This document shows positions 7,018-14,381 of a stretch of DNA of 62,192 nt, one piece after another. The position numbers and the translations under genes are program-made. The stretch is taken from NCBI GenBank assembly GCA_947630695.1, contig CANRIM010000010.1, positions 1 through 62,192 on the forward strand, given 5' to 3'. Position 1 is the stretch's first letter. Each line of letters starts with the position of its first letter. The notes under the pieces are model-generated. The model saw only the letters and a list, made by a program, of their open reading frames with translations. It did no database searches and was not told where the DNA came from. The stretch comes from an uncultured Lachnospiraceae bacterium (GTDB lineage Bacteria > Bacillota > Clostridia > Lachnospirales > Lachnospiraceae).

Positions 7018-8220
7018 TTATCCCAGTTTCCGTAAAATGTCCGGGAAAGGTTCCAGACTGCGGCGTAAAATGCCGTGCATCTGGGCAATTGCCACGCCGT
7101 AATTGGTCATGGGCACCGTCTGTTCTTTCGCATGGGCCATGCGGCTTTTCATTTCTTTTTCATTCAGCATACAGCCGCCGCAGTGAATCACCATCCGGTA
7201 AGGCGTCAGGTCCCGGGGAAATTCGGTTCCCGAGGAAAACGCGAACTGCAGTTTTTTCCCGGTATAGGCCAGCAGCCATTTCGGCAGCTTCACTGTTCCG
7301 ATATCGTCGCACTGTCTGTGGTGGGTGCAGCCCTCGGAAATCAGCACCGTGTCGTTATCCTCCAGCCGGTCCAGCATGGCCGCGCCCTCTGTCAGGGTTT
7401 CCAGACTGCCTTTGTACCGGGCAAACAAAATCGAAAAGGAGGTCAGAAGCACCGTTTCCGGCACGATCTTTGCCACCTTTCCAAAGGCCTGGGAATCCGT
7501 AATCACGATTTTCGGCGGCACCGTCAGTTTGTCCAGGGTTTCGGCCAGCTCTGTTTCTCTGCAGACCACCGCCATATTTCCATGATCCAGCAAATCCCGG
7601 ATCGTCTGCTGCTGGGGCAGTATCAACCGTCCTTTGGGGGCGGCGGAATCGATGGGCACCACCAGCACTGCCATTTCTCCCGGCGACAACAGATCCGCGG
7701 CAATGGGTTTGTCCTTCTGGACTTTTTTCTGCAGACTGCCGATCATTTCCTTCAGTTCATAAATATTTTGTCCCTGCAGCGCGCTGATATAGATGGTTCC
7801 GGGCGCAGCCGCCGGGATTTTCTCCAGCAGCTCCGCCTTGTTATAGGCAATGATATAAGGCGTCTGTTTTTCCTGAAACGCGCCGATCAGCATTTCGTCC
7901 GCGGCGGACAATCCCTTCACGGCGTCGGCCACCAGCACCGCCACATCGGTATAATCCAGCGCCTGCTTTGCCTTCTGCACCCGCAGCTGTCCCAGCGTCC
8001 CTTCATCGTCGATGCCGGGCGTATCGATGATCACCACCGGCCCCAAAGGCAGCAGTTCCATCGTCTTTCGCACCGGATCCGTGGTAGTTCCCAAAATCTC
8101 CGATACCACCGAAAGTTCCTGTCCCGTCACCGCATTGACCACGCTGGATTTTCCGGCGTTGCGAACGCCGAAAAAACCGATGTGCAGCCGCTCGGCCGTT
8201 ACTGTATCATTCAATCCCAT
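7018..8220 (-). CDS. hydF: [FeFe]-hydrogenase maturation GTPase HydF
   Basis: 400 aa. N-terminal GTPase domain: P-loop GVRNAGKSS at about 17-25, switch region ILGTTTDP, DTPGIDDEG (G3) and a G4 of the NKAE kind (YNKAELLE). The C-terminal cluster domain has CTHHRQC followed about 50 residues later by HCGGC, the CxH...HCxxC set that holds the [4Fe-4S] carrying the di-iron precursor. Role: scaffold that receives the 2Fe subcluster made by HydE and HydG and delivers it to apo-hydrogenase. Last gene of the operon, 78 nt after hydG, with a good ribosome site (AGAGGGGG) before the ATG. The structural hydrogenase is not in the window. Confidence 0.96.
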   Translation of the reverse strand: MGLNDTVTAERLHIGFFGVRNAGKSSVVNAVTGQELSVVSEILGTTTDPVRKTMELLPLGPVVIIDTPGIDDEGTLGQLRVQKAKQALDYTDVAVLVADAVKGLSAADEMLIGAFQEKQTPYIIAYNKAELLEKIPAAAPGTIYISALQGQNIYELKEMIGSLQKKVQKDKPIAADLLSPGEMAVLVVPIDSAAPKGRLILPQQQTIRDLLDHGNMAVVCRETELAETLDKLTVPPKIVITDSQAFGKVAKIVPETVLLTSFSILFARYKGSLETLTEGAAMLDRLEDNDTVLISEGCTHHRQCDDIGTVKLPKWLLAYTGKKLQFAFSSGTEFPRDLTPYRMVIHCGGCMLNEKEMKSRMAHAKEQTVPMTNYGVAIAQMHGILRRSLEPFPDILRKLG

Positions 8221-8298
8221 GTTGCATTTCCCCCTCTTTCTGATAAAAAGATGGCGGGGCCAAATGGCATTGACCCCGGCGTCTGTTTGTTTCTGTGA

Positions 8299-9747
8299 TC
8301 AGAATCTGAAATCCCGGCGATTGCTGTTTTTGATATCCGCAATGTTCTGCCGCGCGATTTCCCTTACCTTTTCCTTCGGAATCTTTTCCAGCTCCCGGTC
8401 AATCAGCGCAAAGCCTACCCGCTTCGTTTCCTCGGACGCATAGTCCACCAGATACTCCGTCAGCGTCATCAGCGCGTTGGGATGGCAGCAGTTTAAAATC
8501 TGTCCGTTCTTGCACAGGCTCATAAACCGGTCTCCGGTGCGCCCTTCCCGGTAGCAGGCCGTACAGAAGGAAGGAATATGCCCGTTTTCCATCAGCCAGC
8601 GAACCACTTCATCCAGGCTCCGCTGATCCGAAACGTCAAACTGCTCGGTGTCGTGGGGGCGTTCCTCTTCCGCGTAACCGCCCACGGAGGTGCGGGAACC
8701 GCCGCTGACCTGGGAAATGCCGAGACGCAGCAGCTTGCTTCTGACCGCTTCCGATTCCCGGGTGGAAATGATCATGCCGGTATAGGGCACCGCCAGCCGG
8801 ATGCAGGCAGTAATCTTTTCAAAGATTTCATCGGAAATGGAGTTGTCAAAGGCTGCCGGATCGATATCGTCGGCATGCTTGATTCGCGGCACGCTGATGG
8901 TGTGAGGGCCGACGCCGTGTACGGCTTCCAGATGCTCCGCGTGCATGATCAGTCCGGCAAATTCGTATTTATACAGTTCCAGTCCGAACAAAACCCCCAG
9001 ACCCACATCGTCGATGCCGCCTTCCATGGCCCGGTCCATGGCCTCGGTATGGTAAGCGTAATCGTGCTTCGGCCCCGTGGGATGCAGCTTCAGATAGCTT
9101 TCTTTATGGTAGGTTTCCTGGAACAGGATGTAGGTGCCGATGCCCGCTTCTTTTAATTTGCGGTAATTTTCCACTGTGGTGGCCGCGATATTGACATTGA
9201 CACGGCGGATCGCGCCATTTTTATGTTTAATGCTGTAAATAGTTTTGATACATTCCAGAATATATTCGATGGGATTGTTTTTCGGATCCTCGCCCGCTTC
9301 AATGGCCAGACGTTTGTGTCCCATATCCTGCAGGGCGATGACTTCCTGACGAACTTCTTCCTGGGTCAGTTTCTTCCGAGGGATATGCTTGTTCTTCATA
9401 TGGTACGGACAGTAAACACAGCCGTTCACGCAGTAATTGGACAGATACAGCGGCGCAAACAGCACAATACGGTTGCCGTAAAACGCCAGCTTGATTTCCT
9501 CTGCAATTTTGTAAATTTCCTCGATTTTCTCGGGAATATCGCAGGCCAGCAGCACCGAGGCTTCCCGGTGGGTCAGTCCTTTGCAAACCACGCCGGTGGC
9601 GGTTTTCTGGGGACGGGCCTTTTGCAATATTTCATCGATCAAAGCCACGTTGTGCTTGTTTTCCTCCGCGTAGCGCAGGGTTTCTTCGATTTCCTCATGG
9701 TTAATAAATTCTTCTGCTTTTAAAGATTTTGGATCATAAATTGCCAC
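8299..9747 (-). CDS. hydG: [FeFe]-hydrogenase maturase HydG (radical SAM, CO/cyanide synthesis)
   Basis: 482 aa from a GTG start. Start chosen because AAGGAG (9760-9755) sits 7 nt upstream and the product then begins VAIYDPKSLKAEEF as expected; the longer open frame upstream has no family resemblance. Radical-SAM motif CVNGCVYC; C-terminal auxiliary cluster CTACYREGRTGDRFMSLC, the CX2C...C pattern that carries the dangler iron. Uses tyrosine to make CO and cyanide ligands on an Fe(Cys) synthon. Sits between hydE and hydF in the canonical maturation cluster. Confidence 0.96.
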   Translation of the reverse strand: MAIYDPKSLKAEEFINHEEIEETLRYAEENKHNVALIDEILQKARPQKTATGVVCKGLTHREASVLLACDIPEKIEEIYKIAEEIKLAFYGNRIVLFAPLYLSNYCVNGCVYCPYHMKNKHIPRKKLTQEEVRQEVIALQDMGHKRLAIEAGEDPKNNPIEYILECIKTIYSIKHKNGAIRRVNVNIAATTVENYRKLKEAGIGTYILFQETYHKESYLKLHPTGPKHDYAYHTEAMDRAMEGGIDDVGLGVLFGLELYKYEFAGLIMHAEHLEAVHGVGPHTISVPRIKHADDIDPAAFDNSISDEIFEKITACIRLAVPYTGMIISTRESEAVRSKLLRLGISQVSGGSRTSVGGYAEEERPHDTEQFDVSDQRSLDEVVRWLMENGHIPSFCTACYREGRTGDRFMSLCKNGQILNCCHPNALMTLTEYLVDYASEETKRVGFALIDRELEKIPKEKVREIARQNIADIKNSNRRDFRF

Positions 9748-9769
9748 AACTTTTCTCCTTCTCGTTCTT

Positions 9770-10831
9770 TTATTTTCTGATGTCTCCCCGGTCCGTGACG
9801 ATGCTGTAACCGATGGCGGAAATCCGTGCCTCCAGACAGCCGCGGCACTCCGCAGCTTCCTCCCCGGTACAGATTTTGTTGTCATACAGATCATATTTTT
9901 TCCGCACGGTTCGCGGGGACAGATTGGGCATCAGTACATTTGCACCTGCCAGAATGCCTTTTTCTCTGCCTTTCGGGTCGATGGTGCCCAGCGCCGTGGT
10001 GGACGGCAGCAGCACCGGCGGATAAATCAGCCGCAGAATGGACAGCAGGTAACAGGTCAATTCCACCGTGCCTGCCGCTTCATTGGAAAAAGGCGTTTCA
10101 TGGTGCGGGATGAAAGGCCCGATGCCGCACATGTCCGGCCGAAAGCTTTCTACGAATTTCAAATCTTCGGCCAGGGTATGGGGCGTCTGCCCCGGCGATC
10201 CCACCATAAATCCGCAGCCGGTCTGGTAACCGATCTGCCGGAGGGCCTGCAGGCATTCCATTCGGCGGGCAAAGGACATTTCTTTCGGATGCAATGTTTC
10301 ATAATGGGCCTGGTCCGCGGTTTCATGCCGCAAAAGATACCGGTCAGCGCCTGCCTGATACAGCTTTTCATAACTTGCAAAGCTGCGTTCGCCGATGGAA
10401 ATGGTTACCGCGCAGTCCGGATGCGCCTCTTTGATCCGGCCAATCAGCACGCACAAACGCTCGTCCGAATACGCGCCGTCCTCCCCGCTCTGCAGCACAA
10501 AGGTACGAAATCCCAATCCATATCCTTCCTCGCAGCAGGAAAGAATCTCTTCCTCCTGCAGCCGGTAGCGCTCAGCCGACCTGTTGCTTCTGCGGATACC
10601 GCAGTAGAGGCAGTCGTTTTTGCAGTAGTTGCTGAATTCGATCAGCCCCCGTACAAAAACCTCGTTTCCGTAGATTTCTTTTCGAACCTTCACTGCTTCT
10701 TCGGCCAGGTACGCCGCCGCTTCCGGCGTCCGGTATCGAATCAGGGTTTCATATTCCGCAAGGGAAAGGGCATGGGTCTCTTTCAGCCGTTTTGCCAGCG
10801 GCATCACCGCTTCATGCATGGGTAATGACAT
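9770..10831 (-). CDS. hydE: [FeFe]-hydrogenase maturase HydE (radical SAM)
   Basis: 353 aa. The radical-SAM motif CKNDCLYCGIRRSN is at about 69-82; LQSGEDGAYSD and GCGFMVGSPGQT are typical of the HydE/BioB-like barrel. HydE converts the HydG product to the Fe(I) dimer precursor of the H-cluster. Its ATG (10831) lies inside the last codons of the upstream TM1266-type gene, a 20-nt overlap suggesting translational coupling; no separate ribosome site is evident. A downstream ATG at 10819 is an alternative. Confidence 0.95.
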   Translation of the reverse strand: MSLPMHEAVMPLAKRLKETHALSLAEYETLIRYRTPEAAAYLAEEAVKVRKEIYGNEVFVRGLIEFSNYCKNDCLYCGIRRSNRSAERYRLQEEEILSCCEEGYGLGFRTFVLQSGEDGAYSDERLCVLIGRIKEAHPDCAVTISIGERSFASYEKLYQAGADRYLLRHETADQAHYETLHPKEMSFARRMECLQALRQIGYQTGCGFMVGSPGQTPHTLAEDLKFVESFRPDMCGIGPFIPHHETPFSNEAAGTVELTCYLLSILRLIYPPVLLPSTTALGTIDPKGREKGILAGANVLMPNLSPRTVRKKYDLYDNKICTGEEAAECRGCLEARISAIGYSIVTDRGDIRK

Positions 10832-11069
10832 TGGAATAGGCCGCCTTTGCGCTGACGCCCTGCAGATTTCCGATTTTGCCTGACAATGCCGAGATCATGT
10901 CCTGGGGCGCGTCCACCACCACGCTGATGACATTGATGTTTTTCTTGCGGTAGGGCAGACCCATTCGCCCGATAATGATATCACTGTATTCATGCAGCAG
11001 GCTGTTCAGGGCTTCCACCGAACGCGGATCCTCTACGATAATGCCGATGACAGCAACTCTTGTTTCCAT
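10812..11069 (-). CDS. TM1266-type putative iron-only hydrogenase system regulator
   Basis: 85 aa with an ACT-like small regulator fold (NikR C-terminal-like), reading METRVAVIGIIVEDPRSVEALN and ending in VITHA. Small proteins of this kind are regularly found at the head of hyd maturation operons in Clostridia and Thermotogales; their function is unproven. ATG 11069 is used because AGAGGTG lies about 8 nt upstream; a GTG at 11078 is in frame but inside that site. First gene of the operon after a leader of roughly 135 nt. Confidence 0.85.
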   Translation of the reverse strand: METRVAVIGIIVEDPRSVEALNSLLHEYSDIIIGRMGLPYRKKNINVISVVVDAPQDMISALSGKIGNLQGVSAKAAYSNVITHA

Positions 11070-11210
11070 TTGCAGCACCTCTCTTTTTATGATTTCACTT
11101 GCGATTTAAAAAATCGAAAGCCCCCGGTTGACACAGCAGTCGGGGGCTTACATACGAAATTTCAGCACCTTTCCTTCGGATCGCAGGTCTCCTTGTGTCA
11201 GGTTCTTTTT
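11070..11210 (-). promoter_or_regulatory. structured leader with terminator/antiterminator before the hyd operon
   Basis: The predicted transcript starts near 11204. A 9-bp terminator stem, AAGCCCCCG/CGGGGGCTT on the minus strand, spans about 11117-11150 and is followed by TTTC, G, A and a run of six T. Its 14-nt loop contains TGTGTCA, which is complementary over 7 nt to TGACACA near the 5' end of the leader. Between them a small hairpin ACCT/AGGT with inner TCC-GAA-GGA can form. This is the layout of a transcription attenuator or riboswitch; I could not match it to a known class. Confidence 0.6.
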
Positions 11211-11239
11211 ATTATAATCAACCGGCCGCCGCGTGTCAA
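11211..11239 (-). promoter_or_regulatory. consensus promoter of the hyd maturation operon
   Basis: On the minus strand TTGACA (11239-11234), exactly 17 nt, then TATAAT (11216-11211): a full sigma-A consensus. Such a strong promoter fits control exerted later, at the attenuator in the leader. Confidence 0.85.
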
Positions 11240-11305
11240 CCAAGGCAGCGATAATTTCCGCGTTTTTCCTTCGGCCTTCCCAAAGAACGCCGGAACAGTT
11301 TTTGC

Positions 11306-11333
11306 TTGACATCATACGAATAAAGTGTAAAAG
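11306..11333 (+). promoter_or_regulatory. promoter of the cation diffusion facilitator gene
   Basis: TTGACA (11306-11311), 16-nt spacer, TAAAAG (11328-11333), divergent from the hyd promoter and about 60 nt before the ATG at 11395. A small CCGGA/TCCGG hairpin lies in the leader. Confidence 0.55.
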
Positions 11334-11394
11334 TAGGAATAAATGTAAGTTTCTGTTCTGTATCTCCGGATTTTCCGGCGAAATGGAGTTTGCC

Positions 11395-12324
11395 ATGAAA
11401 GAATCAAGAGAAACAAATCTCCGCCTTTCGGCGGAGGATGCACATTATGAAAAAACGGCCGTCAAGGTGTCTCTGGTCAGCATCATCGGAAACGCTGCTT
11501 TGTCGGTATTCAAAGCCTTTGCCGGCATATTCGCGCATTCCGGCGCCATGATCAGTGATGCGGTACATTCCGCTTCCGACGTGGTCAGCAGCATCATTGT
11601 GATCATCGGCGTCAAACTGTCTGCGAAAGCCTCCGACAAGGACCACCCTTACGGACATGAACGTTTTGAATGCGTTGCCGCCATCGTGCTGTCTGTACTG
11701 CTTCTGGTCAGCGGCCTCTTCATCGGCGACACTGCCCTGGAAAAAATCAGCGGAAACAGCCGGCAGCATATCGTCATTCCCGGCGTACTGGCGCTGGTGG
11801 CCGCTTTAATTTCCATTGTCTGCAAAGAAGCCATGTACTGGTATACCCGGTTTTACGCAAAGCGGCTGGATTCCGGCGCGCTGATGGCCGACGCCTGGCA
11901 TCACCGCAGCGACGCCCTGTCTTCCGTAGGTGCGCTGGTGGGCGTCGCAGGCGCCCGGATGGGATATCCGATGCTGGATACCATTGCTACGCTGATTATC
12001 TGCCTGTTCATTTTCAAGGCAGCCTATGATATTTTCCGGGACGCCATTTCCCAGATGGTGGATCACGCCTGCAGTGAAGAAATGGAAGCCGCCATCTGTC
12101 AGTGCGCGGCGGAACAGGCGGACGTCATCCGTGTGGATCTGATCCATACCCGGGTCTTCGGCAACAAAATCTATGTGGACATCGAAATCAGCGCCGACGG
12201 CAGCATGCCCCTGCGGGAAAGCCACGCCATCGCGGAGCGTGTCCATGACGCCATCGAAAAACGGTTTATGAAAGTCAAGCACATCATGGTGCATGTCAAT
12301 CCCGCCGATCCTGACAAACCTTAA
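11395..12324 (+). CDS. cation diffusion facilitator family metal efflux transporter
   Basis: 309 aa. Predicted six-helix membrane domain with the metal-site pairs HSASDVVSS (helix II) and DAWHHRSDALSS (helix V), then a C-terminal cytoplasmic ferredoxin-like domain (VDHACSEEMEAAI ... VDIEISADGSMPL ... HIMVHVNP). Exports divalent metal ions (Zn, Mn, Fe, Co or Cd) in exchange for protons; helix V starts with a D but helix II with an H, a combination whose metal choice I will not guess. ATG 11395 has TGGAG about 6 nt upstream. It is divergent from the hydrogenase maturation operon, whose assembly depends on iron, so a link to iron handling is possible but unproven. Confidence 0.9.
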   Translation: MKESRETNLRLSAEDAHYEKTAVKVSLVSIIGNAALSVFKAFAGIFAHSGAMISDAVHSASDVVSSIIVIIGVKLSAKASDKDHPYGHERFECVAAIVLSVLLLVSGLFIGDTALEKISGNSRQHIVIPGVLALVAALISIVCKEAMYWYTRFYAKRLDSGALMADAWHHRSDALSSVGALVGVAGARMGYPMLDTIATLIICLFIFKAAYDIFRDAISQMVDHACSEEMEAAICQCAAEQADVIRVDLIHTRVFGNKIYVDIEISADGSMPLRESHAIAERVHDAIEKRFMKVKHIMVHVNPADPDKP

Positions 12325-12336
12325 AGCACTTCTCCC

Positions 12337-12464
12337 CTACCGGCGTCTGCGGCGCACCAGCGCTTCGCATACATAGCCTCCCATGCCGCCGATGCCAAAC
12401 ACCGCCCCCCTCTGCTTTATAAAAAATTGCCGGATAGAATAATCTGTTCATATGTGCAACCTCC
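12337..12464 (-). pseudogene. scar: hicB-like 5' end joined to a tcdA-like internal fragment
   Basis: On the minus strand a good ribosome site, GGAGG (12464-12460), precedes an ATG at 12451 that begins MNRLFYPAIFYKAEGGG, like the start of a HicB-type antitoxin. After about 17 codons the similarity stops, and in another frame the DNA reads AVFGIGGMGGYVCEALVRRRR then stop, the nucleotide-binding start of TcdA/ThiF-type dehydratases. Neither gene is complete. I read this as a deletion junction joining two genes; the TcdA match is the stronger one. Confidence 0.5.
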
Positions 12465-12483
12465 ATTTATTTTTGCGGGCTTT

Positions 12484-12528
12484 CATTGCAAGCAGATACT
12501 TGCAATGATGCGTTTAATGTGATAGAAC
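12484..12528 (+). promoter_or_regulatory. promoter of the cstA-like gene with a perfect 9-bp inverted repeat
   Basis: CATTGCAAG (12484-12492), 6-nt spacer, CTTGCAATG (12499-12507). The right arm overlaps the -35 TTGCAA (12500-12505), followed after 17 nt by TAGAAC (12523-12528). A regulator bound here would block or recruit polymerase. The cognate regulator is not identifiable in the window. Confidence 0.6.
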
Positions 12529-12589
12529 AATTATATTGCAGCAGGCTGCCTGCGCGACCGGAAGAATGCGGAAAGAAGGGATTTTTGGT

Positions 12590-14035
12590 ATGGTTACATT
12601 TATTATTGGTTTGCTGTTGCTTGTGGGCGGCGGCGTGGCATACGGTGCATTGTGTAACCGGATATTCCGCCCGGACGACAGGCAAACACCTGCGGTGCGT
12701 TTGCAAGACGGTGTAGATTTTGTTCCTATGAAAAAATGGAAAAACAGTCTGATTCAGCTTTTGAACATTGCGGGAACCGGTCCTATTCTTGGCCCGATAC
12801 AGGGAATTTTATTCGGTCCGATCGCATTTATCACTATTCCGATTGGCTGTGTGATCGGCGGAGCGTTCCACGACTATATGAGCGGCATGATCTCCGTAAG
12901 GAACGACGGAGCGCAGATGCCGCAGCTGATCCGGCAGTTTCTGGGGAAGCACATTTATGCGGTCTACAACGTTTTCGTGGGACTCCTCATGCTTCTGGTC
13001 GGAGCCGTGTTCATTTATACGCCGGGCGATTTGTTTGTTGTGCAGATTCTGGGCGCAGACAACGGAATCACCAATCCCGTAGTGTGGATTGTATACGGCG
13101 CAATCTTCCTGTATTATATTGTTGCAACGCTGTTCCCGATTGATAAGATCATCGGAAAGGTATATCCGGTTTTCGGTGCGGTTCTGGTGCTGTCTGCTAT
13201 CGGGGTGTTCATCGGATTGTTGATTAAGGGCTACCCGCTGGATGAACTGTGGAACATCGGCGTCCGGGGCGTTCACCCTCAGGGACTGCACTTTATTCCT
13301 GTGTTCTTTGTGACAGTTGCATGCGGTATTGTTTCGGGCTTCCATTCCACGCAGTCCACCTTGATTGCACGGACAATGGAGCATGAAAAGGAAGGGCGGA
13401 TGACCTTCTACAACATGATGATCGCCGAGGGCTTTATCGCCATGATCTGGGCGGCTGCCGCCATGGGTGTGATAAATCTGGGACTGGCAAATGCAGATAC
13501 TTCTGCGACGGAAGTAGTCGGAATCGTTGCAAAGAACCTGCTCGGTACGGTAGGCGGAATCGTCGCGATTGTCGGCGTCATTGTGCTGCCAATCACATCG
13601 GGAGACACGGCGCTCCGCTCCCTGCGGCTGATGGCTGCGGATGCGCTGCACATTGACCAGGCGAAAAAGAAAAACCGCCTTACTGTGTCGCTGGTGATCT
13701 TTGCCCTTGTCGCGGCGCTCCTGCTTTTCTCCAAGATGAATGCTGGCGGATTTAATGTGCTGTGGAGGTACTTCGCCTGGGCAAACCAAACGATTGCGGT
13801 ATTTGCTTTTGCCATGATCGCCGTTTATATGATGCAAAATAAGCAGCCGTATGTCATGGCGTTCGCGCCGGGTATGTTTTATATGTTTATCATTTCGAGC
13901 TTTATCTTAAACGCTGCCATCGGCTTTCATCTGCCGTGGACGGCAAGCTATATTCTTGCGGGAGTTCTGACGGTCGCCTACGGCGCAGTGATTGTGTTCT
14001 ACGGGCAAAAAAGCGTAAAAGAATTGAAAGCATAG
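12590..14035 (+). CDS. cstA: CstA-family carbon starvation/pyruvate or peptide transporter
   Basis: 481 aa, hydrophobic throughout with roughly a dozen predicted helices. Family landmarks: NIAGTGPILGPIQG near residue 60, AFHDYMSGMISVRNDG and ARTMEHEKEGR. Shorter than the about 700-residue E. coli CstA, matching the compact Firmicutes form. E. coli CstA and YjiY/BtsT import pyruvate or peptides under starvation; which one applies here is open. ATG 12590 follows AGAAGGGA by about 9 nt; an in-frame ATG at 12566 lacks such a site. Followed by a strong terminator, so it is its own transcription unit within the accessory stretch. Confidence 0.88.
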   Translation: MVTFIIGLLLLVGGGVAYGALCNRIFRPDDRQTPAVRLQDGVDFVPMKKWKNSLIQLLNIAGTGPILGPIQGILFGPIAFITIPIGCVIGGAFHDYMSGMISVRNDGAQMPQLIRQFLGKHIYAVYNVFVGLLMLLVGAVFIYTPGDLFVVQILGADNGITNPVVWIVYGAIFLYYIVATLFPIDKIIGKVYPVFGAVLVLSAIGVFIGLLIKGYPLDELWNIGVRGVHPQGLHFIPVFFVTVACGIVSGFHSTQSTLIARTMEHEKEGRMTFYNMMIAEGFIAMIWAAAAMGVINLGLANADTSATEVVGIVAKNLLGTVGGIVAIVGVIVLPITSGDTALRSLRLMAADALHIDQAKKKNRLTVSLVIFALVAALLLFSKMNAGGFNVLWRYFAWANQTIAVFAFAMIAVYMMQNKQPYVMAFAPGMFYMFIISSFILNAAIGFHLPWTASYILAGVLTVAYGAVIVFYGQKSVKELKA

Positions 14036-14080
14036 AGGGGCGAAACGGCTGCATCCTTGTGCAGCTTGCGAAAGAACAGT

Positions 14081-14114
14081 AAAAATCGGCAGAGCTGATG
14101 CTCTGCCGATTTTT
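14081..14114 (+). terminator. terminator of cstA
   Basis: Perfect 15-nt arms AAAAATCGGCAGAGC/GCTCTGCCGATTTTT around a TGAT loop; A-run and T-run on opposite sides make it bidirectional. Confidence 0.9.
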
Positions 14115-14381
14115 GTCCGGAGACCACAAAAAATTTTTTAGGCTTTTGGGCGGGAGGACTCGAACGATTGCGCGTGTAATGGAAGCCGCATACAGGAAGT
14201 AAAAACGGCGAAAAGCTGATGCCGCTTTTACATAGCCGAGAGGTTTCGGTGGTTTGTGTCGAACGGTGTTATGTAAGCAGAAATATTCATGTTATTTAAT
14301 GTGAATATTTACAGAAAATACATTGATTTTTGCATGAATATCTGCTATGCTATAAGTAACTTCTGAAAAGGAGGGTCATTT
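14115..14381 (+). promoter_or_regulatory. non-coding gap with promoter of the AAA/DUF4143 gene
   Basis: Contains an 8-bp inverted repeat AATATTCA/TGAATATT (14282-14309, 12-nt spacer) and a candidate promoter TTGATT (14323-14328), 17 nt, TATGCT (14346-14351). A hairpin based on CGGC/GCCG flanked by GTAAAA/TTTTAC lies near 14199-14232. The stretch at 14150-14168 resembles the T-loop and 3' end of a tRNA on the minus strand but does not fold, so I do not call a tRNA. Confidence 0.5.

Noticed and set aside
11070-11210. Assignment of the hyd leader to a known riboswitch class
   Set aside because: I compared it from memory with SAM, TPP, FMN, lysine, glycine, fluoride, NiCo, THF and c-di-GMP cores and found none of their conserved motifs; left unclassified.
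11148-11396. 82-codon minus-strand frame upstream of the hyd operon
   Set aside because: Crosses the hyd promoter and leader, has no ribosome site and no family resemblance.
14144-14176. tRNA-like 3' end (TTCGAGTCC-type T-loop on the minus strand)
   Set aside because: The arms around the loop do not pair and no acceptor or anticodon arm is present; at most a remnant.
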